This document shows positions 17,098 through 26,517 of a stretch of DNA of 64,000 nt, in pieces (positions within the stretch are counted from its first letter, which is position 1; every line of letters starts with the position of its first letter). Where the stretch lies: positions 6,500 to 70,499 of the forward strand of contig CAZNOZ010000011.1 in NCBI GenBank assembly GCA_964574935.1, in the 5' to 3' direction. This DNA comes from JBBECE01 sp964574935. Its GTDB lineage: Bacteria; Pseudomonadota; Alphaproteobacteria; Rhizobiales; Devosiaceae. The notes below the pieces were generated by a model, which did no database searches, was not told the DNA's origin, and saw nothing but the letters and a program-made list of their open reading frames with translations. Both the position numbers and the translations under genes were made by a program.

Positions 17098-18600
17098 ATG
17101 ATCGCGGATCTGGGCGCCGCCCTCGGCTTCATCTTCCAGCCGATGCCGCTGTTCTTCCTGGTGGTGGGCACCTGGCTGGGCATTTTCGTCGGCGCGGTGC
17201 CGGGGCTGACCGGCGGCATGCTGATCTCGCTCGTCATCCCGCTGACCTTCTACATGGACTCGACCAACGCCCTGGTGCTGATGGTCGCGATGTATGTCGG
17301 GTCGGTCTCGGGCGGGCTGATCTCGGCGATGCTGTTCCGGATCCCGGGCACGCCGTCGTCCATCATGACGACGTTCGACGGCTACCCGATGGCGGCCCGC
17401 GGCGAGCCGCACCGGGCACTGGCGCTGGGGATCGGCTCGTCGCTGGTCGGCGGCATGGTGGCGGGGGTGTTCCTGGTGGTGCTGTCGCCGCCGCTGTCGC
17501 GCTGGGCGATGCAATTCGGTCCCTTCGAGTATTTCACGATGGTGCTGATGGCGATCGTGCTCATCGCGTCGCTCAGCGAGGGCTCGATCACCAAGGGTCT
17601 GCTGTCGGGCTTTCTGGGCATGCTGTTCGCGATGCCCGGCTTCAACGACTCGGACGGGCAATTGCGCCTGACCTTCGGGATCAACGAGCTGGCGGACGGC
17701 TTCAAGCTGCTGCCGATGCTGCTGGGCATCTTCGTGACCTCGCAGATCATCAAGGATGCCCTGGAGATCGACCGGCACCCCGAGGCCATCAAGCTGGGCG
17801 CCGGCCGGGCGCTGATGAGCATGAAGCAATGGACGCGCCACGGCTGGAACCTGGCGCGCTCGTCGGTGATCGGCACCTGGATCGGCATCCTGCCGGGGGT
17901 CGGGGCGTCGATCTCGTCGATGGTCGCCTATGGGGTTGCCAAGAACGTCTCCAAAACTCCCGAGAAATTCGGGACCGGGCACGAGGAGGGCGTGGTCGCC
18001 TCGGAGGCCGCCAACAACGCCAATGTCGGCGGGGCGCTGATCCCGCTGCTCACGATGGGCATCCCCGGCAGTCCGATCGACGCCATCCTGCTGTCGGCGC
18101 TCATCCTGCACAACATCCAGCCGGGGCCGATCCTGTTCATCACCAATGGCGAATTCGCCTGGGCGCTGATCGCCGCCTATCTGGTGGCGAACCTGTTGAT
18201 GTTCGCCACCATGACGGTCTCGGTGCGCTTCCTGGCGCGGCTGATCACCATCGACCGGGCGATCCTGTTGCCGATCATCTTCGTGTTCTGCGCGATCGGC
18301 GCGTTTGCGCTGGCGAACCGCCTTTACGATGTGTGGGTGGTGGTGGGGTTCGGGCTGATCGGGTTCGGGCTCGAACGGGCCAGGGTGCCGGTGGGCCCGT
18401 TCGTCATCGGGTTCGTGCTCGAGCCCTTGTTCGAGTCCGAACTGAGGGCTTCCCTGCAGCTTTCCGACGCCGGCCTCCTGGGCATTGTGCACCGGCCGAT
18501 CGCCTGCACCTTCGTGCTGGTCGCGGTGGTGATGCTGATCTGGCCGCTGGTGCAGGGGCGCCGGGCGCGATCGCGCGCGGTCGATTACTCGATGGATTGA
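17098..18600 (+). CDS. tctA: Tripartite tricarboxylate transporter large permease (TctA family)
   Basis: A 500-residue membrane permease with about eleven to twelve hydrophobic segments. The family motifs GAVPGLTGGM (about 36-45) and a second glycine-rich loop GILPGVGASISSMVAYG (about 262-278) are present, together with GSPIDAILLSALI. It carries the ion-driven transport step with TctB. Its last 16 bases overlap the convergent lysR gene, so the two transcripts are antisense at their 3' ends. Confidence 0.92.
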   Translation: MIADLGAALGFIFQPMPLFFLVVGTWLGIFVGAVPGLTGGMLISLVIPLTFYMDSTNALVLMVAMYVGSVSGGLISAMLFRIPGTPSSIMTTFDGYPMAARGEPHRALALGIGSSLVGGMVAGVFLVVLSPPLSRWAMQFGPFEYFTMVLMAIVLIASLSEGSITKGLLSGFLGMLFAMPGFNDSDGQLRLTFGINELADGFKLLPMLLGIFVTSQIIKDALEIDRHPEAIKLGAGRALMSMKQWTRHGWNLARSSVIGTWIGILPGVGASISSMVAYGVAKNVSKTPEKFGTGHEEGVVASEAANNANVGGALIPLLTMGIPGSPIDAILLSALILHNIQPGPILFITNGEFAWALIAAYLVANLLMFATMTVSVRFLARLITIDRAILLPIIFVFCAIGAFALANRLYDVWVVVGFGLIGFGLERARVPVGPFVIGFVLEPLFESELRASLQLSDAGLLGIVHRPIACTFVLVAVVMLIWPLVQGRRARSRAVDYSMD

Positions 18601-19574
18601 GGGGCGGGTCGGCCCCGCGCGCGCCTGGCGCCGGCGGCGCCGGCGCGGCCGGGGGCGTGGCGCAACGAAGCGGCCAGGCCCGGCGGCGTCACCATCTCCT
18701 GGCGCAACAACTCGAGGAAGTGCACGGTGCAGGGCAGCACCGAGCGCTCCCTGACGCTGATGACGCCGGCGTGGCTCGACCATTCCAGCCAGTCCGCGCG
18801 CAGGCGGTGCAGGCCCTCGGCCAGGGTGCTGGTCGTGATTTCCGGCATCGCCGCGACCATGTCGGTGGCCTTCAACAGCCCCACGATCAGGTGTTGCGGC
18901 AGCGCCTCGACGGCAACCGGCGCGGGCGAAAAGCCCAGGTCGGAGAACGCCCGGTTGACGTGGATGGCGGTGGGATCGGATTCCGGCGGGAACACCCAGC
19001 GGTAGGGCCGGAGGTCCTCGGGTTTGACGGCCCGCTTGAGGGAAGCCAGCGGGTGGCCCTCGCGCACGGCAAGGAACAGGCGGACATCGCCCAGCACTTC
19101 GCCCACGAAGTCGTCCGGAAGCTCGTCGGTGATGCGGCCCAGAACCAAATCGATCCTGCCGCGCTGCAGGGCGCCCAGCAGCTCGTCGCGGTTGCCGGTG
19201 ACGATCTTGATCTGGATTTCCGGGGCCGCCCGCATCAGCTTGGCGACAACGTTGGGCACGATGCGGCCGAGCCAGAACTGGCCGACGCCGATCGACACCG
19301 TGCCGCTCAGGCCCGACTTCATGGCCCGTATTTCGGTTTGCAGGTTGAGCATCTCGTGCTCGACCCGGTCCAGCCGGTGCAGCACCAACTCTCCGAAAGG
19401 CGTCAGCGCGACGCCGCGCGGCCGCCGGTCGAACAGGCTCGCCCCGAACTGGTCCTCGATCCTGAGGATGATCTTGGTCAGCGCCGGCTGGGTAATGCCG
19501 AGCTCGCGGGCGGCCGCGGAGATGTTGCGGTGCTCGGCGACACTGCGTACGAAACGGATGTGCTGGGTGTCCAC
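18585..19574 (-). CDS. LysR-family transcriptional regulator
   Basis: A 329-residue LysR-type regulator starting at a GTG (19574). The winged helix-turn-helix occupies about 1-60 (FVRSVAEHRNISAAARELGITQPALTK split over the helices), and the effector-binding domain follows from about residue 90. The C-terminus carries an Arg/Ala-rich tail beyond the domain. It is convergent with tctA and divergent from the sulfatase. Either could be its target; the divergent sulfatase promoter is the more usual arrangement. A short inverted repeat at 19603-19615 lies in the shared upstream region. Confidence 0.88.
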   Translation of the reverse strand: MDTQHIRFVRSVAEHRNISAAARELGITQPALTKIILRIEDQFGASLFDRRPRGVALTPFGELVLHRLDRVEHEMLNLQTEIRAMKSGLSGTVSIGVGQFWLGRIVPNVVAKLMRAAPEIQIKIVTGNRDELLGALQRGRIDLVLGRITDELPDDFVGEVLGDVRLFLAVREGHPLASLKRAVKPEDLRPYRWVFPPESDPTAIHVNRAFSDLGFSPAPVAVEALPQHLIVGLLKATDMVAAMPEITTSTLAEGLHRLRADWLEWSSHAGVISVRERSVLPCTVHFLELLRQEMVTPPGLAASLRHAPGRAGAAGARRARGRPAPQSIE

Positions 19575-19602
19575 TGCGGCGTTTCCATTCCGGTCTGTTA
19601 TG

Positions 19603-19615
19603 AACGTAGCACGTT
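19603..19615. promoter_or_regulatory. Possible LysR operator between lysR and sulfatase gene
   Basis: AACGT-AGC-ACGTT is a perfect dyad 29 bases upstream of the lysR start, in the gap shared with the divergent sulfatase gene. It has the centre and length expected for a LysR binding core, though the flanking T-N11-A pattern is not clear. Confidence 0.3.
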
Positions 19616-19700
19616 ATCGAGCTTTATTTGAATGGCTGAGTGTTCCTAGTGTTCCGTGCACCCAGGCGCGCGGCGGGCGCGCGGAAAACGAGGGTTTGCT

Positions 19701-21134
19701 TTGGTAGATCAGGTCGAGCCGCAAAACCTGCTGTTCATTCTTTCCGACGAGCACAACCGCAAGGTGGCGGGGTGCTACGGGCACCCTTTCGTGAAGACGC
19801 CCCACATCGACCGGCTGGCGGCCGAGGGGACGCTGTTTTCGTCCGCCTATTGCAACAGCCCGATCTGCGTGCCGGCCCGCGCCTCGCTGGCGACGGGGCG
19901 CTACGTCCACCAGATCGGCTGCTGGGACAACGCGCTGCCCTACCGCGGCGAGCCCGAAAGCTGGCACCATATGGCCCGCGCCGGCGGGGCGGATGTCGTC
20001 GCCATCGGCAAGCTGCACTATCGCGGCGGCGACGATTACGGTTTCACCGAGGAGTTGCTGCCGCTGCACGTGGTCGAGGGACGGGGCGACCTCAAAGGCC
20101 TTTTCCGCAAGTCACAGCTGCCGAACCGGGGGACGGCGGGGCTGGCGGCGTCGGCGGGGCGGGGCGACAGTTCCTATTCGCGCTACGACGCGCGCATCGC
20201 GGCGATGGCCGAGGAGTGGCTGGCGCGCCGCGCCGCCGAGGGTTCGGACAAGCCCTTCGTGCTCTTCGTGAGCTTCGTGATGCCGCACTTCCCGCTGATC
20301 GCGCCGGAGGCCTACTACGACCTCTATGCGGGCTACGGGCTCGACGAGCTGAGCTACCGGCTGACCGCGCCCGCTTCGGACCACCCGGCGGTGCGCCGCA
20401 TGCTCGACTATTTCGACTACGACAAGCATTTCGACGACGAAAAGCGCGCCATCGCGCTGAGGGCCTATTACGGCATGGTGACGCGGCTCGACGAGCTTGT
20501 CGGCGACGTGATCGCGGCGCTCGGCGCCACCGGATTGGCCGACAGCACGCGGGTCATCTACACCTCCGATCACGGCGACAATCTCGGCAACCGGGGCATG
20601 TGGGGCAAGTCGGTGATGTATGAGGATGCGGTGGGCATCCCGCTCATTGCGGCGGGCGCCGGGATACCGGCGGGCCGGACCCTGGACACGCCGGTCTCCC
20701 TGATCGATATCGCCCCGAGTGTGCTCGATGCCACCGGCCTGCCGGCCAATCCCGACCTGCCGGGGGCGTCGCTGATCGAGCTGGCGCAAGGGGCGGCGCC
20801 GGATCGGGTCGTGTTCGCCGAGTACCACGCGGCCGGATCGGAGACCGGCCAGTTCATGGTGCGCAAACGCAACTGGAAATACGTGGTTTATGTCGGCGAG
20901 CGGCCGCAGCTGTTCGATCTCGACGCCGACCCCGACGAGCTGAACGATCTGTGGGACAGCGCCGAGCACGCGCCCGTCCTCGCGGAGCTGCAGGCCGAGC
21001 TCGAGGCGATCTGCGACCCGGCGGCGGTGAACGCCCGGGCGTTTCGCGACCAGCAGGCCCGCATCGACGAGTTCGGCGGGCTCAGGGGCATCGAGAAGAC
21101 CGTCGATATCCCCTTCACGCCGGCACCGAACTAG
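19701..21134 (+). CDS. Sulfatase (type I, formylglycine-dependent)
   Basis: A 477-residue sulfatase. The formylglycine precursor motif is CVPARASLATGR (cysteine at about residue 56), which needs a formylglycine-generating enzyme elsewhere. Metal-site blocks are ILSDEHN near the N-terminus and YTSDHGDNLGNRGMWGK around residues 291-307. No signal peptide is seen, so it is probably cytoplasmic. The start is uncertain: a TTG at 19701 follows acgaggg and precedes the conserved region; a GTG at 19656 would add fifteen residues. It resembles choline-sulfatase-type enzymes, but the substrate is not identifiable. Confidence 0.85.
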   Translation: MVDQVEPQNLLFILSDEHNRKVAGCYGHPFVKTPHIDRLAAEGTLFSSAYCNSPICVPARASLATGRYVHQIGCWDNALPYRGEPESWHHMARAGGADVVAIGKLHYRGGDDYGFTEELLPLHVVEGRGDLKGLFRKSQLPNRGTAGLAASAGRGDSSYSRYDARIAAMAEEWLARRAAEGSDKPFVLFVSFVMPHFPLIAPEAYYDLYAGYGLDELSYRLTAPASDHPAVRRMLDYFDYDKHFDDEKRAIALRAYYGMVTRLDELVGDVIAALGATGLADSTRVIYTSDHGDNLGNRGMWGKSVMYEDAVGIPLIAAGAGIPAGRTLDTPVSLIDIAPSVLDATGLPANPDLPGASLIELAQGAAPDRVVFAEYHAAGSETGQFMVRKRNWKYVVYVGERPQLFDLDADPDELNDLWDSAEHAPVLAELQAELEAICDPAAVNARAFRDQQARIDEFGGLRGIEKTVDIPFTPAPN

Positions 21135-21196
21135 GGGCCTCGGCGCCACCCCGGGCGCGGCTCGACACGGGCCCGCGGGACTGCTCTGATCGGCGC

Positions 21197-22324
21197 ATGG
21201 ACGAGCGCGGTTCCGTCGGGTTGTTCCTGGCCGGCGACGTGATGGTCGCACGGGGGATCGATCAGATCCTGCCCAATCCCGGCGACCCGCGCCTCTACGA
21301 GCGCTCGGTCACGGACGCGCGGGAGTATGTGGCCCTCGCCGAGGCGGCGAACGGCGCCATCCCGGCACCCGTGGGGTTCGCTTATGTGTGGGGGGATGCG
21401 CTGGCGGCGCTGGATGCGGCGGCGCCCGACGCGCGCATCGTCAATCTCGAAACGGCCGTCACCCGATCCGCGGACCCGGCGCCGAAATCAATCAACTACA
21501 AGTTGCATCCGGGCAATTTGCCGGTTCTGAGCGCCGCCGGGATCGATTGCTGCGGGCTCGCCAACAATCATGTGCTGGACTGGGGCGAGGCCGGGCTCCT
21601 CGAGACGTTGGCGGCGCTCGAAGAAGCCGGGATCGCCGCTGCCGGCGCCGGCCGCGACGCGGCGGGGGCGGCCCGACCCGCGATCGTCGAGCTCACCGGC
21701 GGGGGCCGGGTGATCGTGTTCAGCTTTGCCCACGCCTCGAGCGGGGTGCCGGCCGAATGGGCAGCGAGCCCCTCCCGGCCGGGCGTGGCGCTATTGGCCG
21801 ATCTCGGCGCGGCTTCGCTCCGGGACATCGCCGGCCGGGTGGTGGCGGTGAAGCGGGCGGGCGACATCATCGTCGCCTCGGTGCACTGGGGCGCCAACTG
21901 GGGGTACGAGGTCTCGGCTGCCGAGCGGGACTTCGCGCACCGGTTGATCGAGGATGCTGACGTCGACGTCGTGCACGGCCACTCCTCCCATCACGCCAAG
22001 CCGATCGAGGTCCATAAGGGCAAGCTGATCCTCTATGGATGCGGAGATTTCATCAACGATTACGAGGGGATATCCGGAAACGAGGACTATCGCGGCGACC
22101 TTGTGGCGATGTACCTGCCGCACCTGGACGCCGCCAGCGGGCGCCTCATCGCGCTCGACCTGGTGCCCTTCCGGATGGCGCGGTTTCGTCTGAACAGGGC
22201 CTCCCGCGACGAGGCGGCATGGCTGGGCGCGACCCTCGGCCGCGAGAGCGCGCCGTTCGGTGTGTCGCTGGATCTGCGCGATGACGATGCGCTGCGGGCC
22301 CGCTGGCCCGGCGCGCCGCCCTAG
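21197..22324 (+). CDS. CapA-family protein (metallophosphatase-like)
   Basis: A 375-residue protein with the PgsA/CapA domain. Metal-site blocks are LFLAGDVM (about 9-16), NLETAVT, GLANNHVLDWG, SVHWGANWGYE and HGHSSHHAKPIEVHKGKL followed by YGCGDFINDY. There is no signal peptide. CapA proteins were named from poly-gamma-glutamate capsule systems, but most stand-alone members have no proven role and look like binuclear metal phosphoesterases. No capsule synthetase genes are nearby. It follows the sulfatase by 62 bases and may be cotranscribed. Confidence 0.83.
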   Translation: MDERGSVGLFLAGDVMVARGIDQILPNPGDPRLYERSVTDAREYVALAEAANGAIPAPVGFAYVWGDALAALDAAAPDARIVNLETAVTRSADPAPKSINYKLHPGNLPVLSAAGIDCCGLANNHVLDWGEAGLLETLAALEEAGIAAAGAGRDAAGAARPAIVELTGGGRVIVFSFAHASSGVPAEWAASPSRPGVALLADLGAASLRDIAGRVVAVKRAGDIIVASVHWGANWGYEVSAAERDFAHRLIEDADVDVVHGHSSHHAKPIEVHKGKLILYGCGDFINDYEGISGNEDYRGDLVAMYLPHLDAASGRLIALDLVPFRMARFRLNRASRDEAAWLGATLGRESAPFGVSLDLRDDDALRARWPGAPP

Positions 22325-22344
22325 GGGGCATAAGCGCAAGTCCT

Positions 22345-22372
22345 CTTGCAGCTTGGCGCGCCCCACCTATAT
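22345..22372 (+). promoter_or_regulatory. Candidate heat-shock (RpoH) promoter of hsp20
   Basis: CTTG (22345-22348), a 17-base spacer and CCTATAT (22366-22372) match the RpoH-type promoter layout reported for alphaproteobacteria. It lies 70 bases upstream of the small heat-shock gene, with nothing else between. Matched by eye, without scoring. Confidence 0.5.
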
Positions 22373-22442
22373 CTCCTCTAACCCCGCGGCGCGGCGCGTC
22401 AGGCCCGGGTCGCGGCCACTTCATATCGAAATGGAGGATGCG

Positions 22443-22934
22443 ATGGCATTTCGCTCGCTCGTGCCCTTCGGGGGCACTCGTGGCGTGGGCCGGCAGCTGA
22501 CCGGCGACGACCCGTACACCTCTTTGAGGCGTGAAATGGATGAGCTGTTCGAGGATTTCCTCGGCAACGGACTGGCCCGTTTGCCGTCGACGGACCGGCT
22601 GGCGCCGCCGCTCGACGTCAGCGAGGACGACAAGGCGATCACCGTCACCGCCGAGCTTCCCGGCGTCGAGGAGAAGGATATCGACGTCTCGCTCAGCGAC
22701 GACGTGTTGACGATCCGGGCCGAGAAGTCGGCCGAATCCGAACGCAAGGATGAACGCGTTCACATGTCGGAGCGTTCCTACGGGTCGTACTCGCGCTCGA
22801 TCCGGCTGCCGTTCGGCGTCGACGAGGCCAAGGTGGAGGCGGGGTTCAAGAACGGCGTGTTGACCGTGACCCTGCCGAAGCCGCCGGAAGTCCAACGCTC
22901 GGCCAGGAAGATCGAGGTCAGGTCCAGGACCTGA
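22443..22934 (+). CDS. Small heat-shock protein, Hsp20/alpha-crystallin family
   Basis: A 163-residue ATP-independent chaperone. The alpha-crystallin domain covers about residues 55-158 (PPLDVSEDDKAITVTAELPGVEEKDIDVSL, then the GVLTVTLPK end motif). The N-terminal arm has PYTSLRREMDELFEDF. The ATG at 22443 is placed by the tggaggat ribosome binding site; the ATG at 22431 lies ahead of that site. An RpoH-like promoter precedes it and a GC hairpin follows it, so it is likely a single-gene heat-shock unit. Confidence 0.92.
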   Translation: MAFRSLVPFGGTRGVGRQLTGDDPYTSLRREMDELFEDFLGNGLARLPSTDRLAPPLDVSEDDKAITVTAELPGVEEKDIDVSLSDDVLTIRAEKSAESERKDERVHMSERSYGSYSRSIRLPFGVDEAKVEAGFKNGVLTVTLPKPPEVQRSARKIEVRSRT

Positions 22935-22946
22935 CCGGGTTGCGGC

Positions 22947-22969
22947 CGGGGGCTCGCCATGGGCCCCCG
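22947..22969 (+). terminator. GC hairpin after hsp20
   Basis: CGGGGGC pairs with GCCCCCG across a nine-base loop, 12 bases after the hsp20 stop. There is no clear T-run behind it, so termination efficiency is doubtful. The rest of the 204-base gap up to the glycosyltransferase gene shows nothing recognisable. Confidence 0.4.
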
Positions 22970-23138
22970 CCCGCCATTTGTCCGCCGCCTCCGGCGCGCT
23001 TTGGGGCGGTCGCGTCCGGGTTGATCGAGCGCAAGGAGCGAGGGGTCGAAGCGACTATGATGATGGGGTGCAACTCGCAGGCGAGTGCGAAATGCGCGGT
23101 CGCGCCCCCCGCTTGTGTGCATGCGTGGCCATGACCCG

Positions 23139-24290
23139 ATGAAGATCGCACAGATCCCGCCTCTGATCGAAAGCGTGCCGCCGAGACTCTATGGCGGCAC
23201 CGAGCGGATCGCGTCCTATCTCACCGAGGAACTGATCGAGCTCGGCCATGAGGTGACGCTGTTCGCCAGTGGCGATTCGCGGACCGACGCCGAGCTCGTC
23301 GCCTGCTGCCCCGAGGCGCTGCGGCTGGCCGGCAGCCACGACACGCTCGCGTGTTCGGTGTTGCAACTCGAAGCGCTCAGGAAGCGGGCGCGCGAGTTCG
23401 ACATCCTGCATTTCCATGTCGAGTACCTGCACTTCCCGCTCGTCCGACAGATGGGGAGCCGGAGCGTGACCACCATGCACGGCCGCATGGACCTGCCCGA
23501 CTATCCGCGGCTGTTCGGTGAATTCAGGGACATGCCGCTGGTCTCGGTCTCCGACCAGCAGCGCGCGCCGCAAAAGGCCAACTGGGTGGCGACCGTCCAT
23601 CACGGTCTGCCGCGGAACCTTTACCGCCCGCAGGACGGCGGAGGCGGTTATCTCGCCTTTTTGGGGCGGATGTCGCGGGAAAAGCGTGCCGACCGGGCGA
23701 TCCGGATCGCCCGCCGGGCCGGCATCGAGCTCAAGATGGCCGCAAAAATCGGCGTCGACGATCGGCCGTTCTTCGAGCGCGCGGTCGTGCCGCTGCTCGA
23801 GGTGCCGGGGGTCGAATTCCTCGGCGAGATCGGCGAGGCGGAAAAGAACGATTTCCTGGGCGGCGCCCGGGCGCTGCTGTTTCCCATCGACTGGCCGGAG
23901 CCGTTCGGCCTGGCAATGATCGAGGCGATGGCGTGCGGCACCCCCGTCATCGCCTGGCGCAGCGGGGCCACCTCCGAGGTGGTCGAGGACGGCGTGACCG
24001 GCTTCATCGTCGACAGTATCGATGACGCGGTGGCGGCGATCGATCGGGTCGGCTCGCTCAGCCGGGCCCGGGTCCGCTCGCGCTTCGAGGAGCGGTTCAC
24101 CGCCGAGCGCATGGCGCAGGAGTATGTGGCGGTGTACGAATATCTGAACCGCACCGACCCCGAGCGGGTGCGCGCCGGCGCCGCGGCGGGACGCGGGCCG
24201 CTGGCGCCAAACCCCGGCGTCGGCGCGCCGATCCGAGGCGCCGCGTTCGGCCTTTGGTCGGCGGCTCAAGCGAAGCACGCCCCCGAGTAG
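23139..24290 (+). CDS. Glycosyltransferase family 4
   Basis: A 383-residue GT-B fold glycosyltransferase. The N-terminal half has the acceptor-side block PPRLYGGTERIASYL. The C-terminal half has the start FLGRMSREKRADRAI and the nucleotide-sugar motif EPFGLAMIEAMACGTPVIAW (E-x7-E). The ATG at 23139 gives the usual MKIAQIPPLIESVPP N-terminus; two upstream in-frame starts are less likely. It ends 15 bases before the amylo-1,6-glucosidase gene; this pair is often found together, probably for synthesis and trimming of a storage or protective glucan. That role is inference. Confidence 0.88.
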   Translation: MKIAQIPPLIESVPPRLYGGTERIASYLTEELIELGHEVTLFASGDSRTDAELVACCPEALRLAGSHDTLACSVLQLEALRKRAREFDILHFHVEYLHFPLVRQMGSRSVTTMHGRMDLPDYPRLFGEFRDMPLVSVSDQQRAPQKANWVATVHHGLPRNLYRPQDGGGGYLAFLGRMSREKRADRAIRIARRAGIELKMAAKIGVDDRPFFERAVVPLLEVPGVEFLGEIGEAEKNDFLGGARALLFPIDWPEPFGLAMIEAMACGTPVIAWRSGATSEVVEDGVTGFIVDSIDDAVAAIDRVGSLSRARVRSRFEERFTAERMAQEYVAVYEYLNRTDPERVRAGAAAGRGPLAPNPGVGAPIRGAAFGLWSAAQAKHAPE

Positions 24291-24305
24291 CGGTGGGTCC
24301 GGGCC

Positions 24306-26504
24306 ATGAACGAACAACCCGCAAGTGAGGCGAAGCCGCCGCGCCCCACCACGCCGCCTGGCCCCGATCATGGCTACATTCCGGCGATCACCTCCATCCT
24401 GGAGCGCCGGCCGCGCACCCTGAAGCGCGGCGACACGTTTGCCGTCTTCGACCACTACGGCAACGTCACCTCCGGCGACGCGGGCGCCGAGGGGCTCTAT
24501 CACAAGGACACGCGGTATCTGTCGAACCTCAAGATCCTGGTCAACGGGCAGCGGCCGCTCCTGCTGAGTTCGACGGTGCAGGACAACAACGCGGTGCTGA
24601 AGGCGGATCTGACCAATCCGGACTTCATCGTCAGCGGCTCGCTTGTGCTGCCCAAGGACACCATCCATGTGGCGCGTTCGAAATTCCTCTGGGATGCGGC
24701 CTGCCATGAGCGGCTGGGCATTCGCAACTTTTCCGATCAGCCGCAGAAGCTGCAGCTCGCCTTCTTCTACGGCGCGGACTTCGCCGACATATTCGAGGTG
24801 CGCGGACAGCGCCGGGCGCAACGCGGCCGGGTGCGGTCCGAGGTCAGGCCCGACGGGATGAGTTTCATCTATGAGGGTCTCGACGGCATCGAACGGCACC
24901 TGGTCATGCGTTTCGAGCCCGCTCCCACCCATGTGGACGCGGAGGGGGCAGTCATCGAGATCGAGGTCCCGGCCAGGGACCGGACGTCGGTGTTCATGTC
25001 CGTGGCCTGTCACGAAGGACCCGGCGAACCCCGGCGCCACCGCTTCTTTGCCTGCCTGCGCCAGGCGCGCCGGGCGCACCGCAAGGCGACCGGCCGGGGG
25101 GCCGCCATCGACAGCTCAAACGCCATCTTCAACGAAATTCTCGGGCGCACGAAGTCGGACCTCAACATGCTGACCACCGACACCGAGCACGGGCCGTTTC
25201 CGTATGCCGGCATTCCCTGGTTCTCCACCGCGTTCGGGCGCGACGCGATCATCACCGCCATGGAGATGCTGTGGGCCGACCCCGCGATCGCCAAGGGGGT
25301 GCTGGGCTATCTCGCCCAGACCCAGGCCACCGGGACCGATCCGGCCGCCGCCGCCGAGCCGGGCAAGATCATGCACGAGACGCGCGCCGGGGAGATGGCG
25401 CATCGCGGGGAGGTGCCGTTCGCGCGCTATTACGGGTCGGTCGACGCGACCGCGTTGTTCGTGATGCTGGCGGGGATGTATTTCGAGCGCACCGGCGATC
25501 TTCAGACAACCGAGCAACTCTGGCCGCATGTCCAGGCGGCCCTGGGCTGGATCGAGGGGCCGGGAGACGCCGACGGGGACGGGTTCGTGGAGTATCCCCG
25601 CCATGTCGGCGAGGGGCTTGTCAATCAGGGCTGGAAGGATTCGGCCGATTCGGTGTTTCACGAAGACGGCACCGACGCCGAGGGCGCCATCGCGCTGTGC
25701 GAGGTGCAGGGGTACGCCTATGCGGCCAGGCTCCAGGCGGCCAAGATCGCCATCGGGCTCGGCCAGGCGGAGGAAGCCAGCCGGCTGATGGGCGACGCCA
25801 AGCGCCTCAGGCAGCGCTTCGAGGTCGACTTCTGGTGCGAGGAGATCGGCACCTACGCGATGGCGCTCGACGGCGACAAGCGCCAATGCAAGGTGCGCTC
25901 GTCGAACGCCGGGCATCTGCTGTTCGCCGGCATCGCGGCGCCGGCGCGGGCCCGGCAGGTGGCCGATCAGCTCATGGGAAGGGACTTCTATTCCGGTTTC
26001 GGTATCCGGACGATCGCCGCCTCGGAGGCGCGCTACAACCCGATGTCCTATCACAACGGCTCGATCTGGCCGCACGACAACGCCCTGATCGGGCTGGGAT
26101 TTGCGCGCTACGGCTTCCGCCAGCAACTGTTGCGCCTGTTCGGCGGCATGTTCGACGCCGCCGGCTATATGGATCTCAGGCGCCTGCCGGAGCTGTTCTG
26201 CGGCTTCCACCGGATGCCGGGGTCGGGCCCGACCTTCTACCCGGTGGCCTGCTCGCCGCAGGCCTGGTCCTGCGCGGCGCCCTACGCCCTGCTGCAGGCC
26301 TCCCTGGGGCTCGAGCTCGACTTCGCCGCCGATCACGTCTCCTTCCGGCAGCCGCGGCTGCCCGGGTTCCTCAACGAGGTCAACATCCGCTCGCTGGTGA
26401 TCGGCAGCAGCCGGCTCGATATCCTGTTGCACCGCCACGGCGCCGAGGTGGCCGTCAACGTGCCCTGGCGCGAGGGCGAAGCGCGGGTGGACGTGGCGCT
26501 GTGA
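24306..26504 (+). CDS. Amylo-alpha-1,6-glucosidase (glycogen debranching enzyme family)
   Basis: A 732-residue protein. The N-terminal beta-rich debranching-enzyme domain spans about residues 35-235 (FAVFDHYGNVTSGD, GLYHKDTRYLSNL). The catalytic (alpha/alpha)6 barrel runs about 275-690, with FPYAGIPWFSTAFGRDAIITA, NQGWKDSADSVFHEDG and YHNGSIWPHDNALIG as characteristic blocks. It is expected to hydrolyse alpha-1,6 branch points of glycogen-like glucans in the cytoplasm. It follows a GT4 gene and likely shares its transcript. The hairpin after it belongs to the opposite strand, judging from the T-run. Confidence 0.88.
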   Translation: MNEQPASEAKPPRPTTPPGPDHGYIPAITSILERRPRTLKRGDTFAVFDHYGNVTSGDAGAEGLYHKDTRYLSNLKILVNGQRPLLLSSTVQDNNAVLKADLTNPDFIVSGSLVLPKDTIHVARSKFLWDAACHERLGIRNFSDQPQKLQLAFFYGADFADIFEVRGQRRAQRGRVRSEVRPDGMSFIYEGLDGIERHLVMRFEPAPTHVDAEGAVIEIEVPARDRTSVFMSVACHEGPGEPRRHRFFACLRQARRAHRKATGRGAAIDSSNAIFNEILGRTKSDLNMLTTDTEHGPFPYAGIPWFSTAFGRDAIITAMEMLWADPAIAKGVLGYLAQTQATGTDPAAAAEPGKIMHETRAGEMAHRGEVPFARYYGSVDATALFVMLAGMYFERTGDLQTTEQLWPHVQAALGWIEGPGDADGDGFVEYPRHVGEGLVNQGWKDSADSVFHEDGTDAEGAIALCEVQGYAYAARLQAAKIAIGLGQAEEASRLMGDAKRLRQRFEVDFWCEEIGTYAMALDGDKRQCKVRSSNAGHLLFAGIAAPARARQVADQLMGRDFYSGFGIRTIAASEARYNPMSYHNGSIWPHDNALIGLGFARYGFRQQLLRLFGGMFDAAGYMDLRRLPELFCGFHRMPGSGPTFYPVACSPQAWSCAAPYALLQASLGLELDFAADHVSFRQPRLPGFLNEVNIRSLVIGSSRLDILLHRHGAEVAVNVPWREGEARVDVAL

Positions 26505-26517
26505 GCCAAATAGCAAA

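Noticed and set aside
22373..22442. RNA thermometer (ROSE type) in the hsp20 leader
   Set aside because: The bases that could pair with the ribosome binding site (ctcct) lie at or before the predicted transcription start, and the conserved ROSE pattern is not visible.
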